Assembly: GCA_037953625.1 (NCBI GenBank) | Contig: CM075652.1 | Span: forward strand, 53,561,501 to 53,625,500 | Source: Crotalaria pallida | Taxonomy: Eukaryota; Streptophyta; Magnoliopsida; Fabales; Fabaceae | DNA length: 64,000 nucleotides | Reading direction: 5' to 3' | Shown here: one piece after another, positions 36,225-45,895 of the stretch | Layout of the letters: every line of letters begins with the position of its first letter | Position numbering within the stretch: the first letter of the stretch is position 1 | The notes under the pieces: generated by a model | Seen by the model: the letters and a program-made list of their open reading frames with translations, nothing else | Database searches by the model: none | Told to the model about the DNA's origin: nothing | Position numbers and translations under genes: made by a program

Positions 36225-37043
36225 ATGGAACTTGTGGCACTTATCACATTTTGATAAGCTACCATCTGTTGGTTTCTCCTCACTCTTTTTCCCTTGTCCG
36301 TTCTTATCGTAGGGACTCTTGTTGTGGTCATTATGGTGATGGTTGTTCTTTTCGCGATTACGGTGGGGACCATAAATTTGCTGACTTTGCTGCTGTCGCT
36401 CATACACCATCTTTGCCTTGAGGTCATCTTCGGTGATACGACAACGTTGCACCAAAGTTGCGAAGTGTCGGATGCATTGTCCACTTACGAATGGCTTAAT
36501 ATCCGGCCTTAAACCGTTCTCAAAACGAACACACTTGGAATTCTTGTCGGGGCGAAGAGTGAAGTATGGAGAGTACTTCATCAGCTCCTCAAACTTTGCA
36601 GCATATTCCCCAACAGTCATGGTTCCCTGCTTCAGCTCCAGGAATTCGATCTCCTTCTTGTTTCTTATATCTTCAGGGAAAAACTTCTCATAAAATTTCT
36701 CCACGAAAACACCCCAAGTGATCTGCCTATGCTCATGTTCCAAAGTTTGCTTTGTGTATTTCCACCAGTTGTCTGCGAGACCCACCAGAACATAAGCATC
36801 ATATGTGACTTTCTGCTCCTCATCACATGGAATTGTTTGAAATATCTTTTCCAGCTCCTGAATCCTAATCTGCGCCTCCTCAGGGTTAGCTCCACCGTGA
36901 AACTTTGGAGGGTCACACTTCCTAAAATCAGCGAGTCCCTTGAACTCAGACGGACCAGCAGCTTGCCTATTAGCCAGATGCTCTAAGATCGCAGCGATAC
37001 GATCGAGAGATTCGTCGGTATGGCGAGCGTTTCTTGAGGCCAT
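36099..37043 (-). pseudogene. G2 gag fused to LTR sequence (C-terminally truncated)
   Basis: Gag forms the retrotransposon particle. The first 273 residues are a plant Ty3/gypsy gag: MASRNARHTDESLDRIA start, FRKCDPPKFHGGANPEEA, then the retrotrans_gag core with WGVFVEKFYEKFFPEDIR and FLELKQGTMTVGEYAAKFEEL. A basic, Asn/His-rich tail ends at KCDKCHKFHG. There the frame crosses into the LTR (junction about 36224), and the last 41 residues are LTR-derived. The lost part includes the CCHC knuckle that the G3 copy retains at 47700-47745. The fused frame is open, but a protein without its knuckle is probably non-functional. Confidence 0.9.
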
Positions 37044-37212
37044 TACTACGTTATGCGATTCATCAAAGATAACAATTATTTTTGAAACAAAACATTATAT
37101 TCATATATTATATCCTACTGACTAAATTCTAATCTACCCATAACTCAATTCAGAGTTATCACAGCTTATAGCATGTGTGGCCATATTCCATAGGCCGAGA
37201 GTTTGAACCATT
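37044..37212 (-). mobile_element. G2 leader between primer site and gag
   Basis: A short untranslated leader of about 170 bases. No further signal was seen. Confidence 0.6.
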
Positions 37213-37224
37213 GCTTTGATACCA
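37213..37224 (-). promoter_or_regulatory. G2 primer-binding site (tRNA-Met type)
   Basis: The minus strand reads TGGTATCAAAGC, a common variant of the tRNA-Met site, 4 bases from the LTR start at 37229. Confidence 0.85.
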
Positions 37225-37739
37225 CTAATGTAACATCCTGACTCTCTAACCTTGATTTATTTATTATAATGAAAATAGAGAATAATTTTTCGCAAATAAA
37301 TTTCAAAACTTTATTATTCAATTGCGGAAGCAAATCAACAGAACTTGTCCAATAACAAGACACAATAGTTCAACTAATTTATTTTATAAGCAAATAGACT
37401 CTGAGCTACTTAAGACACTAATCGTAACCCAGAGCATGGTTCTTCAAACTCCATCCTTTGGAAAGGGAATCCCAAATCCCTTGCCAACGCTACTCTTCCC
37501 TTTGGAAGACAGGACCTTTGTTACCTACAAGGGCAACAAGGGAGTAAGTCATAGCTAATCACGTTAAAACGAATAATAAATAACAGAGGCTAAAAACAAC
37601 AAACACAAGTATTCAAGTAGTAACAATTTACAAATGCATATACACATGTCAAACCCTTTTTATCCATGCAATTGATCTTTATTGTTAATGGCATGATGCA
37701 TGCTGATCTCAACAATTTCCCGGGGCATCGCCATTTGGA

Positions 37740-37912
37740 GGTGGTAGGACTTACGAGCTTCGCTCTGCACTCATGACTTACGAGCTTCGCTCTGCATAGG
37801 ACTTACGGGCTTAGCCCTGCACTCACGACTTACGGGTTCCCATCTCCCGGCGTTGTAGGACTCACAGGCTTAGCCTTGCACTCACGACTTACAGGCTTCA
37901 TCCGCCCAGCGT
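37740..37912. repeat. short tandem array, GACTTACGRGCTT units, G2 LTR
   Basis: Units of about 26-37 bases have the form GGACTTACGAGCTTCGCTCTGCA or ACTCACGACTTACGGGCTTAGCC. The truncated LTR (34600-34745) has one unit fewer. G3 carries the same array in its own orientation at about 50830-51005. Confidence 0.85.
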
Positions 37913-38572
37913 TAATAGTATGAAAGGGAAAACCCTCGCAAACTGGAGCAATCAATGCATGTATGCATACATAATTTATTACCAATCCTTCTTATCACAT
38001 TCATTATCATTTCCATCAAGGACATGATCCATCATCTATCTTTCCATTCATTAATCTCATCCTTAACAATTCCTTTCATCTTCCTTTTAGCTGGTGCTGT
38101 TGTTTTCATAGAAAAATCCATCAGCCACTTTGTGATGGTTTTAGAATTAGTGGTTAATCATTATTTAATAATCCGTCGGGGCCTAGCCTCCTATTGGCGG
38201 ATATTTATTGCAACGACCCCATTGGGACTCCCTTCGAAAATATCAACCAAGTGAATAAAACTTTCACTGGGACGTTAGGGAAAATATCAACCAAATGGGT
38301 GTACGCACTTCCATTGGGACATCCTGTCCGAATATATCAACCTCTGAATAAAATTCCAGTGGGACTCATTCAGGATTAAAAATCCACCAATGGGAACCAA
38401 ATAAACTTATACATTTATCCATTGGGACTCCTGTCCGAATGTATCAACCACTGAATAAAATTCCAGTAGGACTCTTTCAGGATAATAATCGACCAATGGG
38501 AAAAACAAATAAGAATTAGGTATTTAATATTCTTGAGAAAAGTAAGTATTTTCTTCAGTTTTGGTCAAAAAT

Positions 38573-38699
38573 ACTCGAGTGTTTTATAAAAGACTCGAGT
38601 GTTCTTCATTTTTTTCAGAATACTTGAAGTCTTTGAAGAAAGACTCGAGTTGTTCTTCATTTTCCCAGAATACTCGAGTTTTTCTCAAAAGACTCGAGT
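38573..38699. repeat. downstream ACTCGAGT cluster, G2 complete LTR
   Basis: Five exact ACTCGAGT sites with the same spacing as 35405-35531. Confidence 0.9.
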
Positions 38700-39616
38700 G
38701 TTTTTACTGCAACAGCACCAGTTTCTGCATTTTAAGTTCCAATTCGAATTCTATGCATTGTTCTTCCGTTCTTATGCAAAACAGAGGCATAAACACATAT
38801 AATGAACATATTAGAACACATAAACAAGTACATAATAACATAAATCAACATCAAATCACAGAATCAATAAAACTTGGAAAATAACCATTTCAAGATATGA
38901 CTTTGATTTCCACTTGATTTTAAGTTCGAAAATCAATCTAGTGAGCTTCCTTAGGTTCAATTAAAGTTGTTTGAATACAAAAACTATGGGTTTCTGGCCT
39001 CCAAGTCAGATTCCCATTTCTAACTTATGTTGCCCATGAACCTCAAATGTTTCCTATGAATTTATCTTATTATTTATCATTCTAGCGATTAGATAACTTC
39101 TCCCATACCTTAGAGAAGCTAAAGAAACAGTTGATTGAGAGGGAAACGATCAGGATCAAACCTTGAGTTTCAACACTCAAGTTCAGCACTTTGAACAGCG
39201 AACTTTGGCGACCAATTTCACCACGAATAAGGCATGAAAAAGAACGAAATAAGTTAGCTTAAGAAACTAGGGAATGCTAACTTTAATCACAAACGAATTT
39301 GGGATCAAGAGGGTTCCTGGATTTACCAAACCAATTCGAGGAAGAAGGGTTGAAGGTGCTGATTTGCACTCTGTTTTCAGCTTTGGAACGCCTAACTTTG
39401 AAGGCTTGTAACTCGATATTTAGGAGGCCAAAACGAGTGGTTCTTGATTCTAATTCAAGATTGGAATTAGAACTCGGATTGTGTTTTGGTTTCACAGAAT
39501 TTGGTTGGGTGAAGAGAAAGAATCGAAGGCACCAAGAGAGCACCAGAAAATAGAGGAAATGTGAATATAGATTCGGGTTAGGAGGATTTGAATGAGTTTG
39601 GGGCTTCCCCAAGCCT

Positions 39617-39628
39617 CTATTTATAGCC
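39617..39628 (-). promoter_or_regulatory. G2 LTR TATA-like box
   Basis: The minus strand reads GGCTATAAATAGAGG, a strong plant TATA match. The U3 palindromes lie about 120-275 bases upstream. Confidence 0.75.
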
Positions 39629-39745
39629 TAAGGTTACCCTCCTATGAAGTAAGGTCCAGCTCTGTGCTTGGAACTTCGAGAAAACGCGTTTTGGTGCGAG
39701 TTTTGAATCAAAACCGACTTATAGATTCAGCACCACTGCTCGAAT

Positions 39746-39893
39746 ACTCGAGTATTTTCCCCAATACTCGAGTCTTTTTCAGCACATCAAAGAACACTCG
39801 AGTCTTCCATGAAAGACTCGAGTCTTTCGGCTCAAATTCAAATTTTTCAAACAGTTAAAGATTATACTCGAGTCCTTCCCAAAACACTCGAGT
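39746..39893. repeat. U3 cluster of ACTCGAGT palindromes, G2
   Basis: Six exact ACTCGAGT octamers, several within longer palindromes such as AATACTCGAGTATT, upstream of the TATA-like box. Confidence 0.9.
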
Positions 39894-39997
39894 ATTTTAA
39901 CCAAATTTCAGAAAATTCATTATTTTATTTAATATAATAAAATTATCATTTTAAATACTTTAATATTTATTTATTTGTGAAAATATAGGGCCTTACA

Positions 39998-40035
39998 TCC
40001 TCCCCCACTTAAACTGAATTTCGTCCTCGAAATTT
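39998..40035 (-). promoter_or_regulatory. G2 polypurine tract and adjacent hairpin
   Basis: The minus strand reads AAGTGGGGGAGGA up to the LTR start. GAATTTCG (40016-40023) and CGAAATTT (40028-40035) form the conserved stem with one terminal mismatch. Confidence 0.8.
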
Positions 40036-41023
40036 GATTTGGAAAATAAAAACTTACTTGGACCGATACGGGTATTCTTCCTTCATCTGTCTTCCTAGCT
40101 CTCAAACGATGACATTAATATTACCACATTCCCATGCGACCCTTACTAACGAAATTTCCTTTCCTCGCAATCGCTTAATTTTCCTATCTTTAATCCGAAC
40201 GGAATCAGTTTCGAGTGTCGGATTTTCTTGCAAGGGTATATCGATGGGTTCGATAGGTGAACTCTCCCCCACTTGGAATCAGCATAGCAGAGTTCTATTT
40301 GCTCCTAACCTTAAGGCAAACACTATTGCAAACAATCTTGATGGATGCCAAAAGACGAGGGATTATCCAAACGGGATCAATCCTAAGCACGAGGTTAATG
40401 GTAAACTCAATCTTACAGTAAGGGTGAAATAGAGAATTGGACTCGAGATAAAAATGACGTCTAACATGGTTTCTTCTTCTACAGACATGGGAGGTGTGCT
40501 TAGGTATTATTTGAGCGTGGCTTATATAGATTTAGGTTTCGATAGGAAGGATAAGCTTATTACGACAATTTATGAAACGCCATCTACTCTTTGGATCACA
40601 TTTCAAGCTTTCTATGTTGACTAAGGTGATTTTATCGAGTATTGCTATTTTACGAACAGGCTTACTATGCAGCTACTAATGAATTGATTGGGGTGAACAC
40701 ATCTAGGTTACTTAGCAAAAGTTGAGGCCTGAGATTTCAAATTTCAAATAGTTAGCATATTCTAAGCAAAGAAAACATAGGATTTCAAAATCAACATAGT
40801 TCTACAAGGAAATGATTAAAAAGGCAACTAGCTTATGCTAAATCCAGACAACGGTTGCGGTTCAAGAGGCAACTAACTTATGCTAGATCCAGACAAAGGA
40901 TCAAAGACACTAACTTATTCTAAACCCTCTGACGGATTGGCTTCGCTTCCCATCATCGTTAAAAACTTTGACATTGGTGTTGGGTTTGGGTATCGCACCG
41001 TCTTGGTTTTTATTCTAACTTTG
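40036..41023 (-). pseudogene. G2 internal remnant: gag tail and collapsed pol
   Basis: Minus-strand translation shows three pieces in order. About 41015-40950 gives the gag tail (NKNQDGAIPKPNTNVKVF). About 40435-40370 gives a protease/reverse transcriptase linker (KIEFTINLVLRIDPV, compare the usual VEFTIDLVPGTAPIS). About 40245-40115 gives the integrase C-terminus (DSVRIKDRKIKRLRGKEISL). Reverse transcriptase, RNase H and the integrase core are absent, not just mutated. The same collapse is present in G3, so it was probably inherited from a common non-autonomous parent. Right edge at about 41012-41024, where gag stops before its knuckle region. Confidence 0.75.
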
Positions 41024-41254
41024 TTTTTTTTTTGCTAACATGGGTTGGGCTGGGCTTAGGGTAGTTAATTAGGAAAAAAAATATTGTTTTATGTTTTGTT
41101 CTCTTTTGTGGGTTAATGTGTTTATGTCTTTTAGACTCTAAATAAAAATTTGATGACTCTAAAAATAACTATGTAACACCCACTGGAAAATAATAAAAAT
41201 AATATATATATATATAATTATATTTTATTGTCTAAATTTTTTGAGATTTTACGT
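41024..41254. repeat. right copy of ~235-bp direct repeat flanking the G2 block
   Basis: It matches 33851-34087 with few differences (one C missing from ACCTA, and a shorter TA run). It begins in a T-tract and contains the G1 LTR end segment plus the start of the G3 5' LTR. Confidence 0.9.
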
Positions 41255-42309
41255 AGTTATATATATATATTTTATGTTTAGTGAATTATTGAAATCATGA
41301 AGGGGAAAAATATTAGAAGAAAAAGAAATGAATTGAAAATGACTTTTCGGCCTTTCAGCCAAAAATACTCGAGTATAAGTTAGAATACTCGAGTATTTTG
41401 TGGTGCCGCTGACTAATTTGAGCTGGTGTGCCAAAAATACTCGAGTCTTGGACAAAAGACTCGAGTAGTTCGAGCAGTATGGCTAAAAGTATAAGTCGGT
41501 TTCAATTTAAAATTCGCACCAAAACGCGTTTTCTCTTGGTTCCAAGCACAGAGCTAGACCTTACTTCGAAGGAAAGTAATCTTAGACTATAAATAGGTGA
41601 TTGGGGAAGCCACAAACGCATTCAAATCTTCCAAACCCGAATTTATATTCACATTTCCTCTGTTTTCTGGTGCTCTCTTGGTGCCTTCGATTCTCCTTCC
41701 TCACTCAACCAAAATCTGTAAAACCAAAACACTATTCCAGTTCTAATTCCAATCTTGAATTAGAACCAAGAACCACTCAATTTGGCTTCCTGTAGAGCAT
41801 GTTACAAGCCCTCAAAGTTGAGTATTCATGTCTGAAAAACAGAGTACAAACAGTCTCAAGTACCTCTCTTTCTTGAATTGGTTTGGTAAATTCAGGAACC
41901 CTTTTGATTCCAAATTTGTTTATGCTTAAAGTTAGTACTGCCTAGTTCCTAAAGCTAATTTGTTTCACCCTTTTTCATTACATATTCCCTGTCAAATTCG
42001 TGGCCAAAGTTTTCTGTTCAAAGTGCAGAACTTGAGTGTTGGAACTCAAAGTTTGATCTTGATCGTTTCTCTCTCAATTAACTGTTCCTTTAGCTTCTCT
42101 AAGGTAAGGGGGAAGTTACCTAATCGCTAGAATGGTATTTAACAAGCTAATCCATAGGAACCAATATGAGGTTCATGGGCAATATAGTTTGAAATAGGAA
42201 TCTGACTTAGAGGTCAGGATCTCACGGTTTTTATGTTCAAACAAGTTTAATTGGACCTAATGATGCTCACTGGATTGATTTATGAACTTAAAATCAAGTA
42301 TAAATGAAA
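41172..42309 (+). mobile_element. G3 5' LTR, 3'-truncated
   Basis: It starts TGTAACACCCACTGG and matches 48732-49871 of the complete 3' LTR. At about AAATGAAA (42309) it stops and gag sequence follows, so the second half of the LTR, the primer site, the leader and the N-terminal part of gag are deleted. Four ACTCGAGT sites are at 41367-41466. TATA box CTATAAATAG at about 41586-41595. Confidence 0.9.
41367..41466. repeat. U3 ACTCGAGT cluster, G3 5' LTR
   Basis: Four exact sites in two pairs, each pair 20 bases apart. The same arrangement occurs at 48931-49030. Confidence 0.9.
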
Positions 42310-42476
42310 ACAAACGAATCACTTGGGAAGTTTTCGTGGAGAAATTCTACGAGAAGTTCTTTGCTGAGGATATCAGGAACAAGAAAGAAATTGAATTCCT
42401 GGAGCTGAAGCAAGGAGCCATGATCGTTGGGGAATATGCTGCTAAGTTCGAAGAGCTGATGAAGTATTCTCAATAT
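42310..42476 (+). pseudogene. G3 gag, middle fragment before the SIRE-like insertion
   Basis: The frame reads ITWEVFVEKFYEKFFAED and FLELKQGAMIVGEYAAKFEE, nearly the same as residues about 110-160 of the G2 gag. It begins just after the LTR junction and is cut at MKYSQY by the SIRE-like element. It resumes at 47325. Confidence 0.9.
42472..42476. repeat. SIRE-like element target duplication AATAT (left)
   Basis: AATAT precedes TGTTGAGAAAATGCC and recurs at 47325-47329 directly after TTTTCCAACA. Confidence 0.9.
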
Positions 42477-43830
42477 TGTTGAGAAAATGCCTAAGCATGG
42501 GTAGTTTTGATGATTACAAAGTGCAAGTCAAGGCAAAAGTCCACAACATTGAAGCTTAGACTCAAGTTAGTCAAAAAGGGATTCTTATAAACTTGTAATG
42601 TTAAATTTACTTTTCTTAGAGTTCCTTAGGTGCTTAATGGTTAAGTCTAAGTTAGAATGAAGCTAAATCATAATCTAAAGAAAAATAGTATGCATGTTAA
42701 GTTACATCAAAAGTGGGTGATTTTCAAAAAATAAAAGAAAGTATTTTTTCAAAATGAAAATGAAAAGAAAGTGTTTTTCGAAATTAAAAGAAAGTGATTT
42801 TCAAAAATAAAAATAAAAATTATTAAGAAAATTTTTTTTAAATGTTTTTGAAGTCAAGAAAGTATTTTCAAAATAATAATAATAATAATAATAAATAAAA
42901 TAATAAAATAATAAAAATAAAAATAAAAAATTGAAAAAGTGTATCTGATCAAATGTATCCAGATACATCCAAAAGTATCCGGATACTTTTTTAAAACAAC
43001 AGTCAAATTTTTGAAATCAAACACGATGTATCCGAATACTTTCAAAAGTATCCGGATACAAACAGTTAAAACTGTCATAAACATAGCCGTTTGCTGTCCT
43101 AACTGATATATATATATGTTCCAAACGATTTCAAAACAAGAGACAACGTTCTTACAACCTTCTAACACTTCTGAACTTTCTCCTAAACACGTTTTTACAG
43201 AATTCTCAAGTGTTCTTCATGAATCAATTGCATTTTCACATATGATCAAGAAGAACATTCAAGTGTTGCATTGAATTTTCACAAATACCCACTTTGATAT
43301 ACACTTGCATTCATTCTCATTGATCTAGATTTTGATTCAGTAATAAAAGTGTTCTTAAGTAAGTTGCTAATCCACACAAGAAAGGTGCAAGTACCATTGA
43401 TCTTCATTGGAGTTGTTCATACACACAACGAGGTGTAAAGTGCCAACAACAAGACATTGACAAACGCAAATTGGTGAAAGGTTTTCATCAAGTATACTTG
43501 AAGGTTTCAAGTGGAATTGAAGAAGGTTTCTTCAAGCGCAAGGTTCGCTGTGATTCGAGGAATTGTTTGCGAAGACACAAGTTCCAAAGAGGTTCTTTGG
43601 AGGGACTAGTCTAAGGGAAAGGTTTTCTCTTACACTACTTGTACTTACAATTCTTGTTCATAGTGAAGCAAATCTCCCATCTCAGAGAGGGAGGACTGGA
43701 TTAGCATTAGTGTTCGTTAACACACTAATGTGAACCAGGATAAAATCCTTGTGTTCGCTTCTCTTTCATTATCTCTTTACAATTCCGCGTGCTTAATTTT
43801 CATATATTTAAGTATATGCGTTTTCCAACA
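42477..43830 (+). mobile_element. SIRE-like 5' LTR (1354 bp)
   Basis: It runs from TGTTGAGAAAATGCC to GCGTTTTCCAACA. Relative to the 3' LTR it lacks 120 bases close to its end (equivalent to 47199-47318), with GTTTT at both edges of the missing piece. A palindrome cluster is at 42951-43060, and a TA-rich TATA-like box GATATATATATATG at about 43104-43117. Confidence 0.92.
42951..43060. repeat. GTATCCGGATAC palindrome cluster, SIRE-like 5' LTR
   Basis: Exact GTATCCGGATAC at 42975-42986 and 43048-43059, with near-palindromic ATGTATCCAGATACAT at about 42953 and GTATCCGAATAC at 43028. The cluster lies about 45-155 bases upstream of the TATA-like box. The 3' LTR has the same set at 46329-46433. 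Confidence 0.9.
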
Positions 43831-43832
43831 AG

Positions 43833-43845
43833 TGGTATCAGAGCT
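43833..43845 (+). promoter_or_regulatory. SIRE-like primer-binding site (tRNA-Met type)
   Basis: TGGTATCAGAGCT, 2 bases after the 5' LTR end CCAACA. Confidence 0.9.
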
Positions 43846-43902
43846 CGGTCGGAAACGATCGAGCATAACTGCTTCTCCGTACGATCCTTAGTTTGGTAAA
43901 CA

Positions 43903-45651
43903 TTGGGTTCTAGTAATCCCTTTTGTGGTGAAGGTTTTTCCATTAATCGCCCCCCTATGTTTTCGAGCGAAGGTTACACCTATTGGAAGGTTAGGATGAA
44001 AATCTTCATTGAAGCAATAGATGTAGAAATTTGGAATGCTATAGAAAATGGCCCTTTTGTACCACAACATAAGGTTAATGACTCTGTCCTTAATAAGCCC
44101 AAGGGGAGTTGGAATGATGATGATAAGAAAAAAGTAAGTTATGATTTGAAAGGAAAAAATATCATTACATCCGCTCTCTCGTATGATGAATTTTTTAGGG
44201 TCTCTCAGTGTACTAGTGCGAAAGAGATGTGGGACACTTTACACGTGACTCATGAAGGTACTAGTGAAGTCAAAAGGGCTAGATTAAATGCCCTCATGCA
44301 TGAATATGAACTGTTTAGAATGTTTCCCAATGAACCAATTTCAAATATGCAAAAACGGTTTACACATATTATAAATCATTTACTTGCTCTTGGCAAAACT
44401 TTTATTGATGGTGAAATTATTAACAAAGTTTTGAGATGTTTAGACAGACAGTGGCAGCCAAAGGTTACAGCAATAATGGAGTCAAAAGATCTAAGTGATA
44501 TGGACCTAGCCACTTTGTTCGGAAAACTGCAAGAGCACGAAATGGAATTGGGAAGGCTAAAAATGCATGAAGATTCGGACATGTGCAAAAAGGATAAGGT
44601 TTCATTCAAGATGCTGCAGACTCTTGAAGAATTATCCAATGATGAAAATTCAGATTCCGATATCGACGATGAGACCATGGAGCTTTTATTTAGTAAATTC
44701 AGCAAGTTCCTTAAGAATAGACAACAAAGAAGTCAAAATGAAGGAACTTCAAGAAAAAAGTCTCCAAAGGACAAAATTCAATGTCACGAATGTGGTAATA
44801 TAGGTCATGTGAAAATTGAATGTGCTGCATATCTCAAGAGAAAAGAGAATGACAAAAAGGAAAGCAAAGGATTCAAATCCAAGAAGGCTTATATTGTATG
44901 GAATTTGCCGGAAAATTCAGAGAAGCAAGATGCTAGCAGTTCAGATGAGGAGGAATTGGTTAATCACTTGTACTTAATGGGAAAGTTTGATGAAGAAACT
45001 TCATCAAGCATAGAATCATCTGAGCCAATGAACTCCAAACGGGTAACATATTCTGACTCCGACTCTGATTCTGAAAATTCAACTTATAATGAACTATATG
45101 AATCTTATGTAGAAATGTATAAGGAATTAAGGAAGCTAGCTAAAATTAACATTGAAAGCAAGAGGATTATCTTGGAGTATGAGACTAAAATTTTAGAAAT
45201 GCAAAAATTTATCGATGAACTTCAACTCCAAAATGAAACTGTTGATCTTATTTATTCAAATGCTTCTTGTGATTGTGAACTAAAAACTAATCCTATTGCC
45301 GAATGTGAAAGTTGCAAGCATTTTGAAAAGGAAGTACAAAATTTGAAAACTAAGCTTGCAAGCTTCACTAAAGGTGATATGCACTTAAACAATTTAATTG
45401 CCAATCAAAGAGGAAATACAAATAAAACTGGTCTGGGATATCGAAAACCCAAAAACTGCAATTACAACAAGTTGATATCATTTTCAAATGTCAATTACTC
45501 TAAAACACCAACTTGCCATTATTGTGGAATTTTTGGGCATACTTCAAATACTTGTAATATTAAACTTAAAGGTATTCCAAATAGTTCATTTGTATGGATT
45601 ACGAAATGGTTTGATCCTAATGCTAATCAATTAGGTACCCAAGTTACCTAA
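43903..45651 (+). CDS. SIRE-like copia gag polyprotein, about 582 codons
   Basis: This is the capsid/nucleocapsid protein of the element. The N-terminal half is a UBN2-type gag (YTYWKVRMKIFIEAID near residues 26-41, then CTSAKEMWDTLHVTHEG). A CCHC zinc knuckle (CHECGNIGHVKIEC) starts near residue 294 and a second (CHYCGIFGHTSNTC) near residue 538. Between them is an acidic, Ser-rich and coiled-coil-like stretch. There are no internal stops. The codon at 43903, where ATG is expected before GSSNPFCGEGF, is TTG, with an in-frame stop at 43897. The first real ATG is at 43957 (residue 19), so either the start was lost or translation begins there. The frame ends without continuing into pol. Confidence 0.92.
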   Translation: MGSSNPFCGEGFSINRPPMFSSEGYTYWKVRMKIFIEAIDVEIWNAIENGPFVPQHKVNDSVLNKPKGSWNDDDKKKVSYDLKGKNIITSALSYDEFFRVSQCTSAKEMWDTLHVTHEGTSEVKRARLNALMHEYELFRMFPNEPISNMQKRFTHIINHLLALGKTFIDGEIINKVLRCLDRQWQPKVTAIMESKDLSDMDLATLFGKLQEHEMELGRLKMHEDSDMCKKDKVSFKMLQTLEELSNDENSDSDIDDETMELLFSKFSKFLKNRQQRSQNEGTSRKKSPKDKIQCHECGNIGHVKIECAAYLKRKENDKKESKGFKSKKAYIVWNLPENSEKQDASSSDEEELVNHLYLMGKFDEETSSSIESSEPMNSKRVTYSDSDSDSENSTYNELYESYVEMYKELRKLAKINIESKRIILEYETKILEMQKFIDELQLQNETVDLIYSNASCDCELKTNPIAECESCKHFEKEVQNLKTKLASFTKGDMHLNNLIANQRGNTNKTGLGYRKPKNCNYNKLISFSNVNYSKTPTCHYCGIFGHTSNTCNIKLKGIPNSSFVWITKWFDPNANQLGTQVT

Positions 45652-45895
45652 AACATGCAAGGTATTTTTGGCTTAACATTAAGGGGGAGTGAGCTCAAAT
45701 GTTAAGGGGGAGAAGGTTTATAATTTTCTTGCCTATTTATATAACTCTCTTTTTGATTATGCCAAAAGGGGGAGAAGGTATGTTGTTGACTTTTGCAGGT
45801 TGATTGAAGCTTCTTATTATTATCCAATTATCTAATGCACATACTAAGGGGGAGCACAAATCAACAGAGTTTGTCATCATCAAAAAGGGGGAGAT
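45652..45895 (+). mobile_element. SIRE-like 3' untranslated part with polypurine tract
   Basis: It contains at least five AAGGGGGAG phrases. The last, CAAAAAGGGGGAGATT at about 45880-45895, adjoins the 3' LTR and is the likely plus-strand primer. Several spare tracts upstream could also prime. Confidence 0.85.

Larger units (their letters stand above)
37229..39997 (-). mobile_element. G2 LTR, complete (2.77 kb)
   Basis: It begins TGTAACATCCTGAC and ends GGGCCTTACA. It has a primer-binding site on its left and a polypurine tract plus hairpin on its right, so it serves as 5' LTR for the left gag segment and as 3' LTR for the right internal segment. A minus-strand TATA-like box is at 39617-39628. 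ACTCGAGT clusters are at 39746-39893 (U3) and 38573-38699 (downstream). A GACTTACGGGCTTAGCC-type array is at 37740-37910. Confidence 0.9.
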
